Source: Spirochaetaceae bacterium
GTDB lineage: Bacteria > Myxococcota_A > UBA9160 > UBA4427
Length of the DNA: 64,000 bases
Direction of reading: 5' to 3'
NCBI GenBank assembly: GCA_020632655.1
Contig: JACKFD010000001.1
Coordinates: 124,001-188,000, forward strand
Numbering within the stretch: the stretch's first letter is position 1; each line of letters opens with the position of its first letter. The notes under the pieces were generated by a model, which worked only from the letters and a program-made list of their open reading frames with translations, made no database searches and was not told the DNA's origin. The translations under genes and the position numbers were made by a program. Of the stretch, positions 1 through 7,010 are shown piece by piece.

Positions 1-1
1 C

Positions 2-595
2 CCGCCCGGTCGTGGCAGCGCGCGGCAGACCGCCGGCGCGGGCACGCGCACGTTCTCCCGCGGCGACGTGACCGTCAAGGTGCTCGCGCCGCGGGATCAC
101 ATCGCCCTCACGACCCGCGCGCAGCCGATCCTCTACTGGTACGTCTCGCAGGACACGGCCTTGCGCGTCGACGTGACGCTCGTCGACGAGGAGGCGATCG
201 ATCCCTTGCTCGAGTGGACGGTGCCCGGGCCGATCGCGCGTGGCATCCACGCGCTCGACCTCGCGGAGCGCGGCATCACGCTCGAGCCCGAGCGGACCTA
301 CCGCTGGCACGTGGCCATCGTGCGGGACGAGGCGCATCGCGCGAACGACACCTTCGCCGAGGGCTTCATCGCGCGCACCGACGTGCCGGTCGATCTCGCG
401 CGTCGGCTCGACGAGGCGCCGCAACGCTTCGCGCCCTACGCGCTCTCGGGCATCTGGTACGACGCGATGCACGAGCTGCTGCGGGCGATCGAACGGGATC
501 CGGAGGACAAGCGACTGCGCCTGCAGCGCGCTGCGCTGCTCGAGCAGGCGGGCCTCGAGGAGGTGGCGGTCTACGCCCTGCGCGCCGGGCGCTGA
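2..595 (+). CDS. DUF928-family protein, 5' end outside window
   Basis: The reading frame is open from base 2, so the true start lies left of the window and only the last 197 residues are visible. The product resembles DUF928 proteins, known mostly from cyanobacteria: an early strand LTTRAQPILYWYV, a central tripeptide YRW, the strand AEGFIAR, and a helical end with the string GIWYDAM. The visible order matches that family from its first conserved strand to its end. DUF928 proteins have no assigned function and are usually predicted to be exported; the signal peptide would be outside the window. A GTG at 68 could be mistaken for a start, but the family-like sequence already begins before it. 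The gene converges on the MFS transporter gene with 31 bp between stops. The family call is from recognised pattern, not a search. Confidence 0.72.
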   Translation, partial: PPGRGSARQTAGAGTRTFSRGDVTVKVLAPRDHIALTTRAQPILYWYVSQDTALRVDVTLVDEEAIDPLLEWTVPGPIARGIHALDLAERGITLEPERTYRWHVAIVRDEAHRANDTFAEGFIARTDVPVDLARRLDEAPQRFAPYALSGIWYDAMHELLRAIERDPEDKRLRLQRAALLEQAGLEEVAVYALRAGR

Positions 596-626
596 AGGCG
601 CGCGGGGAGCGAAGGATCCACGCGGC

Positions 627-1829
627 TCAGAGCAGCGGCGGCGCGGTCGCGACGGCTCCGCCCGTCTCGCGCGCGTCCCGCACGCCGAGGGCGACGAGCC
701 CGGCGCTCGCCACGAGCACCGCAGCCGCGAGGAAGGGCAGGGCGTCGCCCGCGTCGTAGAGGGCACCCGCGAGGATCGGACCCACGACCCGCGCCGCCGA
801 AGCGCTCGACTGGAAGACGCCCAGCACGACCCCGCGCGTGCGCTCCTCGGCATTCAACGAGACGAGACTCATCATCGGCGGCTGCGCGAGCCCCCGGCCG
901 ACCGCCGCGATCGCGAGCGGCACGAGCAGCCACGCGACGGTCGACGGTACGGGCAGCGTCGCGAAGGCGATCGTCATGAGGCCGAGCCCGCCGAGCACGA
1001 GTCGGCGCTCGCGGAAGCGCGCCGAGAGGCGCTTCATGCCGCCGCCCTGGATGCCGCCCATCACGATCGCCATGCCGAGCATCACGAGCCCCACGCCGAG
1101 CTCGTCGTAGCCGAAGCGATGGGCCATGAAGAAGGCGAAGACGGTCTCGAGCTGGGTCACGGCGACGGAGAAGAGGAAGTAGATGAAGCAGAGTCGTCCG
1201 ACCCCGGGCTCGCGCAGGACGGCGAGGCGGGAGAGCGGTCGCGTCGTCTCGTGCCCCGCGTGCCGCGCCGGCTCGCGCAGCCGCAGCGCGGCCCAGACGA
1301 GATTCGCGGCGGCCATGCCCGCCGCCACGAACATCGGCGTCCCGTGGCCGAGCCGCGCCAGCGCGCCGCCGATCGGCGGGCCGAGGGTGAAGCCCACGGC
1401 GAAGGACGCCCCGATCATGCCCATCCAGCGCGTGCGGTCGGCCTCCTCCGTCACGTCCGTCAGGTAGGCGGTTGCGACGCTGATGTTCGCGCCGAAGGCG
1501 CCGGAGAGCAGCCGCGCGAGGTAGATCTGCGGCAGGGAGTCGGCAAAGCCGAGCAGCCCGAGTGCGATGGCCGTGCCGGCGATCGTGAGCAGCATGACCG
1601 GGCGCCGGCCGATGCGGTCGGAGAGCCGACCCCAGACCGGGGCGAAGAGGAATTGCATGCCCGCGTGGCAGGCCACGATCCAGCCGAGATGGGTACCGTC
1701 GGCGCCGAAGCGCTCGGCCCAGAAGGGCAGGATCGGCACGACGATGCCGAAGCCGATCAGGTCGACGACGATCACGCTGAAGAGGACGAGAAGCCCCCGC
1801 GAGTCCCCTCGAGCGTCGTCTCCGGCCAA
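627..1829 (-). CDS. MFS transporter, TetA-like drug/proton antiporter
   Basis: Predicted inner-membrane secondary transporter of 400 residues with about twelve hydrophobic helices, the normal size for the DHA1 (TetA-like) branch of the major facilitator superfamily. Helix 1 holds DLIGFGIVVPILP. The loop between helices 2 and 3 has the motif-A string GRLSDRIGRRPV. Helix 5 has GFTLGPPIGG, the antiporter motif-C region. These signatures indicate proton-coupled export, but the substrate cannot be read from sequence. The chosen start is TTG at 1829 with GGGAG nine bases upstream. The gene is divergent from the gap gene, with 176 bp between the two starts, so both promoters probably lie in that interval. 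No regulator is adjacent. Confidence 0.88.
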   Translation of the reverse strand: MAGDDARGDSRGLLVLFSVIVVDLIGFGIVVPILPFWAERFGADGTHLGWIVACHAGMQFLFAPVWGRLSDRIGRRPVMLLTIAGTAIALGLLGFADSLPQIYLARLLSGAFGANISVATAYLTDVTEEADRTRWMGMIGASFAVGFTLGPPIGGALARLGHGTPMFVAAGMAAANLVWAALRLREPARHAGHETTRPLSRLAVLREPGVGRLCFIYFLFSVAVTQLETVFAFFMAHRFGYDELGVGLVMLGMAIVMGGIQGGGMKRLSARFRERRLVLGGLGLMTIAFATLPVPSTVAWLLVPLAIAAVGRGLAQPPMMSLVSLNAEERTRGVVLGVFQSSASAARVVGPILAGALYDAGDALPFLAAAVLVASAGLVALGVRDARETGGAVATAPPLL

Positions 1830-2005
1830 TTCGCGTCACTCCCGGCCGCCTCGCGGCGACCCACCCGGCGAGCCGCGCAGGCTAGCAGCACGCCGGCCGT
1901 CGCGGGGCTGCCTGCAACCCTTTCAGGCACCTGCGTCGATTGCTGCAAGTACCCGGATTCCTTACCTTGCCGCGGCCTCATCCGCGCATCCCGAGGAGAT
2001 CTTCC

Positions 2006-3484
2006 TTGAGCGACTCCACCTCCCAGACCCGAAGCAAGTCCGAACGTGCGCTCCAGGAGTGGAGCCAGCAGCAGCGCCAGTCCGAGGCGATGGTCCCGAT
2101 CATCGGCGAGCTCTACCGCGAGCACGGCGTGATCGTGACGCTCTTCGGGAACTCGCTGGTCAACAAGTCGCCGCTCGAGATCCTCGAGCTCCATCGCATC
2201 GGCCGCGTCAACGTCGACGCCGGGATCAATCCCTCCGAGACGTACCCGATCCTCGCCGCGATGGCCGTCCTCGACCTCGCCCCGTCGCGGATCGACGTCG
2301 GCAACCTCGTGACGCATTTCCGCGGCCGCCAGGGCCAGGTCCAGGTCGGCGATTTCGTGCGCGACGAGCTGGCCGGGATCGCGACGGGCAAGGCCTCGAT
2401 CCGCCCCGAGCCCCAGGACGTCGTCCTCTACGGCTTCGGTCGGATCGGTCGACTCGTCGCGCGCATCCTCGCCGGCAAGACCGGCGGCGGCGACTCCCTG
2501 CGCCTGCGGGCGATCGTCGTGCGGCCCGCCGGCAAGGGCGATCTCGCCAAGCGCGCGAGCCTGCTGCGACGCGACTCGATCCATGGCCCCTTCTCGGGCG
2601 AGGTCCAGATCGACGAGGACGAGAACGCCCTCATCATCAACGGCAACCTCGTCCACGTGATCTACGCCAACGGCCCGGAGGAGTGCGACTACGCCGCCTA
2701 CGGGATCAAGGACGCGATCGTCGTCGACAACACGGGCATCTGGCGCGAACGCGAGCAGCTCGCCAAGCACGTCGAGGCCCCGGGCGCGTCGAAGGTGATC
2801 CTGACCGCGCCGGGCAAGGGCGACATCCCGAACATCGTCTACGGCGTGAACCACCACGGCATGATCCAGGCCGGCCCCGTGCTGTCGGCCGCCTCGTGCA
2901 CGACGAACGCGATCGCCCCCGTGCTGAAGGCGGTGAACGACGAGTTCGAGATCCTGGCCGGGCACATCGAGTCGATCCACTCGTACACGAACGACCAGAA
3001 CCTGATCGACAACTACCACAAGAAGGAGCGCCGGGGCCGCGCCGCGCCGCTCAACATGGTCGTGACCTCGACGGGGGCGGCGAAGGCGGTCGCGAAGTGC
3101 CTGCCCGAGCTCGCGGGCAAGCTCACGGGCAACGCGATCCGGGTGCCGACGCCGAACGTCTCGCTCGCCGTCATGAGCCTGACCCTCGGCCGCGACACGA
3201 CCGTGGAAGAGCTGAACGCCTATCTGCGAGGCTGTTCGATCGAGGGCGACCTGCAGAACCAGATCGACTTCGTGAACTCGACCGAGGTCGTCTCGAGCGA
3301 CTTCGTCGGCAACCGCTTCGCGGGCATCGTCGACGCGCCGGCGACGATCGTGCAGGGCAGCCACGCCGTGCTCTACGTCTGGTACGACAACGAGTTCGGC
3401 TACAGCCGCCAGGTCGTGCGCTGCCTCGAGGAGCTGGCCGGCGTCGTGATGCCGAACTTCCCGAAGCGGGCCGTCCGGGCCTAG
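2006..3484 (+). CDS. gap: Glyceraldehyde-3-phosphate dehydrogenase, long form
   Basis: Oxidises glyceraldehyde 3-phosphate to 1,3-bisphosphoglycerate (or the reverse in gluconeogenesis) in the cytoplasm. The 492-residue product is longer than the classical 330-340-residue enzyme because about 140 residues precede the Rossmann fold. The dinucleotide-binding string YGFGRIGR lies near residue 143, and the active-site string ASCTTNAIAP places the catalytic Cys near residue 298. The end has YDNEFGYSRQVVR, typical of the family. Long forms of this kind occur in several proteobacteria; cofactor preference is not evident. The start is taken as TTG at 2006, with GAGGAG seven bases upstream; a longer in-frame version from 1940 has no ribosome site and an unconserved, basic leader. 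The last codons lie in the first copy of a 41-bp tandem repeat. Confidence 0.92.
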   Translation: MSDSTSQTRSKSERALQEWSQQQRQSEAMVPIIGELYREHGVIVTLFGNSLVNKSPLEILELHRIGRVNVDAGINPSETYPILAAMAVLDLAPSRIDVGNLVTHFRGRQGQVQVGDFVRDELAGIATGKASIRPEPQDVVLYGFGRIGRLVARILAGKTGGGDSLRLRAIVVRPAGKGDLAKRASLLRRDSIHGPFSGEVQIDEDENALIINGNLVHVIYANGPEECDYAAYGIKDAIVVDNTGIWREREQLAKHVEAPGASKVILTAPGKGDIPNIVYGVNHHGMIQAGPVLSAASCTTNAIAPVLKAVNDEFEILAGHIESIHSYTNDQNLIDNYHKKERRGRAAPLNMVVTSTGAAKAVAKCLPELAGKLTGNAIRVPTPNVSLAVMSLTLGRDTTVEELNAYLRGCSIEGDLQNQIDFVNSTEVVSSDFVGNRFAGIVDAPATIVQGSHAVLYVWYDNEFGYSRQVVRCLEELAGVVMPNFPKRAVRA

Positions 3485-3619
3485 CACCCGATCCGCACTT
3501 CCCGAAGCGGGCCGTCCGGGCCTGGCACCCGATCCGCACTTCCCGAAGCGGGCCGTCCGGGCCTGGCGCCCGATCCGCACTTCCCGAAGCGGGCCGTCCG
3601 GGCCTGGCACCCGATCCGC
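3456..3619. repeat. Tandem repeat, 41-bp unit x 4, at the gap 3' end
   Basis: Four head-to-tail copies with an exact 41-bp period; the string CCGAAGCGGG recurs at 3461, 3502, 3543 and 3584. The first copy overlaps the last codons of gap and contains its TAG stop (GGGCCTAGCACC), whereas the other three read GGGCCTGG at that place. Copies are otherwise almost identical, with one A/G change in copy three and decay at the right end. Each unit carries the small self-complementary element CCCGAAGCGGG. There is no spacer variation, so this is a minisatellite and not a CRISPR array. Confidence 0.95.
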
Positions 3620-3653
3620 GGCGCCCGCCCGCGGCGGGAGCCACGCGACGAGG

Positions 3654-4724
3654 TCACCAGGCGCCCGGTGCGTCCGGCGCGGTGGGATCCCCGCCCGCGG
3701 CGGGCGCGCGTCGCGGCGCGTCGGCCCGGGCCGCGGTCCAGCCGAGGGGCACCGTGATCGCGAAGCCGATTCGCGGCGCCGGGTCGTAGTGCTGGTCGTA
3801 GAGCTTCGCGCCCGTGCGGCGCTCGATCCGGAAGCGCCCGCCGAAGGCCACGCCCCCGCGCAGCTCGATCTGCACGCGCTCCGCGAGATGGAGCCGGATC
3901 GTGCCCTCGAGCGGGATCGAGCGGATCTCGGCCACGCCGTTGCGGTCGGGGGCGCGACCGTGGTCGTCGAGCCGGAAGCGGACGCGCTCGTAGCCGAGGG
4001 AGAGCGCCAGCTGGACCGCCTCGGCGGGCCCCCAGGCGAGGCTCGTCCGCCCGCCCATCGCCCAGCTTCCCTCGGTCGCGAGCCGCAGCGCCGGCGTGAC
4101 CTGCCAGTCGAGACTCACGACGGGGTAGGTCTCGGCCTCGCCCTCGAGCTGGCTCGTGATGCCGATGCCGGCGCCGATCGACAGCGTCTCGATCGGCGCC
4201 CAGCGCACCAGGCCCGAGACCCCGGCGATGAAGCCGTTGCCGTGGGCTCCGGTCTCGCCGGCCCAGCGGATCGGCACGGCGCCCACGACGGCGAATTGCC
4301 GGCCGACGAGGATCGTCGCCTCGGGCGCCACGTCGAAGGTGTGCACGGAGCCCCAGGGATCCTTGGGCAGCTCGGCGCCGCCGTAGCCCGGCGGCGTGCC
4401 GAGGGCGTTGTCGAGCTTCCAGTCGTAGTCGGCGTAGCGGTAGCCGCCGGAGACGCCGACGAGGATCGACTCGTTGATCGGACCGCCGAAGTCGCCCGAT
4501 AGGCCGAGGTGCCAGGCCTCGAAGGAATCGCCGCCGTCGGTCTCGGTCTCGGTCTCGTAGAGGAAGTCGTTCGCCACGTGGCCGCGCCAGGCGAAGCGCG
4601 GCGCTGGATCGTCCGCGATCGAGACCTGCGCGCGGGCGAGGCCGGGCGCGAGCGCGGCGACGCCCGCGGCGAGGTACGGGGCGATCGACCGGCCGATCGA
4701 CCCAGGAAGGGCGGGGATCCTCAC
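3654..4724 (-). CDS. Outer-membrane beta-barrel protein, unknown role
   Basis: A 356-residue protein that begins with a signal-peptide-like stretch ending AALAPGLARAQ (cleavage expected near residue 32), then many alternating strands of about ten residues such as ILVGVSGGYRYADYDW and LSIGAGIGITSQL, as in outer-membrane barrels. The last part is Pro/Ala-rich. No family can be named with certainty; it is similar in style to DUF6268-type outer-membrane proteins. The start is GTG at 4724, which overlaps the TGA of the upstream dehydrogenase gene (sequence GTGA), so translation is probably coupled. A hexamer GGTCTC is repeated three times at 4539-4556 and codes for Glu/Thr alternation just after the mature N-terminus. 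Confidence 0.6.
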   Translation of the reverse strand: MRIPALPGSIGRSIAPYLAAGVAALAPGLARAQVSIADDPAPRFAWRGHVANDFLYETETETDGGDSFEAWHLGLSGDFGGPINESILVGVSGGYRYADYDWKLDNALGTPPGYGGAELPKDPWGSVHTFDVAPEATILVGRQFAVVGAVPIRWAGETGAHGNGFIAGVSGLVRWAPIETLSIGAGIGITSQLEGEAETYPVVSLDWQVTPALRLATEGSWAMGGRTSLAWGPAEAVQLALSLGYERVRFRLDDHGRAPDRNGVAEIRSIPLEGTIRLHLAERVQIELRGGVAFGGRFRIERRTGAKLYDQHYDPAPRIGFAITVPLGWTAARADAPRRAPAAGGDPTAPDAPGAW

Positions 4725-5461
4725 GCGTCGCCGAAGCCCGTCTGTGCGCCCTTCACCATCGCGAAGGGGCCGACGGGCCAGCCGAAGCAATCCACCATCA
4801 GCCGGTTCACCTCCTCGTGGCTCGCCACGCCCTCGGCCACGACCCGCCCCGCCTCGACCAGCATGGCCGCGTAGATGCGGTTCGCGACATAGCCCCAGGC
4901 CATCGGCTGGTCCTTCACGACGACGGGATGCTTGCCGCAGGCCGCGGCCAGCTCGCGGACGCGCGCGATGGCGTCCTCGTCGGTCGAGGGCAGGACGACG
5001 ATCTCGGCGAACTTCATCACGACCGGCGGCGAGGCCCAATGCCAGACGAGCACGCGCGAGGGGCGGTCGGTCGCCGCCGCGAGGGCGGCGAGCGGGAAGC
5101 CCGAGCTGTTCGAGGCGAGCACGCAGTCCGCCGGCGCCAGGCGATCGAGCTCGCGGAAGACCTTCACCTTGAGGTCGAGGCGCTCGGGCACGCACTCGAT
5201 CACGAGGGCGACGTCGGCGACCGCGGCCGCCAGGTCCGTGCCGAAGCGCAGGCGCGCGAGCGTGGCGTCGGCGTCGGCGCGGCTGAGCTTGCCGCGCTCG
5301 ACCGCGCGGTCGACGCCGTAGCGTCCGGTCGTGACGTTGGCGCGCGCCTTGTCGAGCGCGGCCGCGTCGACGTCCGTGCAGACGACGTCGTGGCCGGTCT
5401 GCGCCAACACCTGGGCGATGCCGCTGCCCATCACGCCGGCGCCGATCACTGCGATTCGCAT
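4721..5461 (-). CDS. 3-hydroxyacyl-CoA dehydrogenase family protein
   Basis: NAD-dependent oxidation of a (3S)-hydroxyacyl-CoA, or a related hydroxyacid, is the family reaction. The N-terminus has the Rossmann motif GAGVMGSGIAQ, followed by the conserved VIECVPE and LASNSSG strings. The catalytic His lies in WHWASPPVVMKFAEIV, where the usual HFFNP motif is altered, and the partner Glu region is seen in VANRIYAAMLVEAGRV. At 246 residues it is shorter than the common 280-310-residue enzyme, because the C-terminal helical domain is abbreviated. It starts at ATG 5461 and its stop overlaps the barrel-protein start. A histidine-phosphatase gene lies 103 bp upstream on the same strand. The physiological substrate is unknown; a beta-oxidation or aromatic-degradation role is inference. 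Confidence 0.82.
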   Translation of the reverse strand: MRIAVIGAGVMGSGIAQVLAQTGHDVVCTDVDAAALDKARANVTTGRYGVDRAVERGKLSRADADATLARLRFGTDLAAAVADVALVIECVPERLDLKVKVFRELDRLAPADCVLASNSSGFPLAALAAATDRPSRVLVWHWASPPVVMKFAEIVVLPSTDEDAIARVRELAAACGKHPVVVKDQPMAWGYVANRIYAAMLVEAGRVVAEGVASHEEVNRLMVDCFGWPVGPFAMVKGAQTGFGDA

Positions 5462-5564
5462 GGCTCTTCTCGCTCCTCGTGCTTTCGACTCCGCCCGATT
5501 CGGAGGCCCGCCGCTCGACGGGTCACGACGGACCGCATGGCGCTCCCTCGCGGCGCGCGTCGGC

Positions 5565-6218
5565 TCAGCGCCGCTCGTCGCCCGACGCGTCGGGATCCGG
5601 GGGCAGATGGTCGGTGAAGTTGAAGCTGATCAGCGTCGGCTCGGGCTCGATCACGAGCTCGCTGAGCGCGCAGTTGTGCATGCGGCGTTCCCAGCTCGTG
5701 TAGTCGCGGTCGAGCAGCAGGCCGAGACCGATCGACAGCGCGCCGCTATGGCTCACGACGACGACGCGTTCGCCCGGGTGGGCGCGGGCGATGCGGACGA
5801 GGGCGTCGGCGATCCGCTGGCCCACCTGGAGCGGGGACTCGCCGCCGTGGGGGGCGTAGTGCGGGTCGCGGGCGAGATTCTCGAAGAGGCGCTTCTCGCG
5901 GAAGAGCTCCTCGAAGCCGAGTCCCTCCCACTCCCCCAGGTCGTACTCGGCGAGGGTCGGGTCGAGCGTCGGCTCGAGTCGGAGGCGGCGGCCGATCGCC
6001 TGGGCCGTGTGGTGCGCGCGGTCGAGGGGGCTCGCGTAGATGCGGCCGACGGCCTGCACGGGATGATGGTGCGCCTCGATCCAGGCGGCGGCGGCCTCGG
6101 CCTGGCGATGGCCGTGCGGGGTGAGCGGCGTGTTGGTCGAGCCGTGCCACACGCCATCGAGGTTGGCCGAGGTCTGGCCGTGACGGACGAGGGTGAGGAC
6201 GGTACGCGCGGCGGCCAT
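5565..6218 (-). CDS. Histidine phosphatase (phosphoglycerate mutase-like)
   Basis: A 217-residue cytoplasmic protein of the histidine-phosphatase superfamily, which forms a phosphohistidine during phosphate transfer or hydrolysis. The N-terminal signature LVRHGQTSANLDG supplies the nucleophilic His near residue 13. ASPLDRAHHTAQAI, the acidic YDLGEWEGL and the second catalytic His in VVSHSGAL complete the site. Spacing matches cofactor-dependent mutase-like phosphatases such as GpmB or CobC types; which substrate is used cannot be decided. The start is ATG 6218 (MAAARTVLTL). It is probably the first gene of a same-strand run with the dehydrogenase and barrel genes, though 103 bp separates it from them. 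A minisatellite lies about 100 bp upstream. Confidence 0.85.
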   Translation of the reverse strand: MAAARTVLTLVRHGQTSANLDGVWHGSTNTPLTPHGHRQAEAAAAWIEAHHHPVQAVGRIYASPLDRAHHTAQAIGRRLRLEPTLDPTLAEYDLGEWEGLGFEELFREKRLFENLARDPHYAPHGGESPLQVGQRIADALVRIARAHPGERVVVVSHSGALSIGLGLLLDRDYTSWERRMHNCALSELVIEPEPTLISFNFTDHLPPDPDASGDERR

Positions 6219-6315
6219 GGGGGCGGGAGCATAGGCCGTGCGGTCGGGGCGGCCTACCCATGGGTCGGCGATCCGTGCGCTCGAGACGCCCGGTCCACCG
6301 CGCGGCGGTCCGCGT

Positions 6316-6474
6316 GCTCGGGCGACGGGTGCGCGGATCGAACGCGAAGGGGCGCTCGGGCGACGGGTGCGCGGATCGAACGCGAAGGGGCGCTCGGGCG
6401 ACGGGTGCGCGGATCGAACCCGAACGGGCGCTCGGGCGACGAGTCCGCGGATCGAACGCGAAGGGGCGCTCGGG
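6316..6474. repeat. Tandem repeat, 38-bp unit x 4 plus partial copy
   Basis: The string GCTCGGGCGAC recurs at 6316, 6354, 6392 and 6430, with a truncated fifth copy at 6468, giving an exact 38-bp period. A shared core is GTGCGCGGATCGAACGCG. The array ends eight bases from the stop codon of the small gene at 6482-6748 (minus strand), so it lies directly at that gene's 3' side; it is also about 100 bp upstream of the phosphatase start. Confidence 0.95.
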
Positions 6475-6481
6475 GCGCGCC

Positions 6482-6748
6482 CTACTCGACGGGCTCGATG
6501 GCGACGGCTCCGTAGTGCGAGAGCCAGACGACCGGGGTCATCGCCTCGACGCGCTGGCGGCTGGCGGCGCGCGTGAGGGCCGGGCTGCCCGGCGCCGCGT
6601 CGGTCTCGATCCCGTCCGGGGCGGGGGGCCCCGCGGCGGACCGGGTGCTCGGCGCCGATGCGATCGGTCCCGCGTCGCTGCGTCCCTCGGAGGCCGTGTC
6701 TGCCTGCGCGCCCGTCGCCGCGGCGAGGACGAGGGCGAACATCGACAT
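6482..6748 (-). CDS. Small putative secreted protein
   Basis: An 88-residue reading frame that opens MSMFALVLAAATGAQA, which looks like a short signal peptide, followed by a low-complexity Ala/Ser/Pro/Asp segment and a more ordered tail (RQRVEAMTPVVWLSHYGAV). No family is recognised. A GTG two codons upstream (6754) is an alternative start. Reasons for accepting it are the signal-like start and an adjacent lower-GC upstream stretch (about 6825-6940). Reasons for doubt are low complexity and the high GC background, in which open frames are frequent. The stop codon is eight bases from a 38-bp tandem repeat. Confidence 0.35.
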   Translation of the reverse strand: MSMFALVLAAATGAQADTASEGRSDAGPIASAPSTRSAAGPPAPDGIETDAAPGSPALTRAASRQRVEAMTPVVWLSHYGAVAIEPVE

Positions 6749-7010
6749 CGCGACCCGACAACGCCCGATCCCCGACGCCCGGCGTGTCACCGACCCCGTT
6801 CGCGGCGCGGCGTCGTCGCGGTCGGCTCGCTTTGAAATGTGGCGAATGGCACCCATTGAGTGGGGCGTTCGGAAAATCCCACAATCCACTTGAGCGTTCC
6901 GTGTGGATGGGACCCCACTCTTTGAGTCGGGATGCATCCCGGCCGCAAGCGCCGGGCAGCGCAGGTGTCGAGGGCTCGCAGCGCGCGGTGCGCAGCGCGC
7001 CCGCTCGTTC
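6749..7010. other. Intergenic, partly lower GC
   Basis: Between the small secreted-protein gene and the helicase stop. Bases about 6825-6940 are clearly poorer in G+C than the surroundings (for example TTTGAAATGTGGCGAATGG), which suggests a promoter region for the leftward small gene. No convincing -35/-10 pair and no terminator hairpin was found. Confidence 0.4.

Noticed and set aside
571..1839. Alternative 422-residue frame over the MFS gene
   Set aside because: Arg-rich shadow frame; the other frame encodes a clean twelve-helix transporter.
3456..6474. 38-41 bp repeats as CRISPR arrays
   Set aside because: Copies abut with no variable spacers, the period is constant, and no cas genes are present.
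5565..6884. 439-residue version of the histidine phosphatase
   Set aside because: The extension runs through the 38-bp repeat and has no family similarity; the catalytic RHG motif is correctly placed from ATG 6218.
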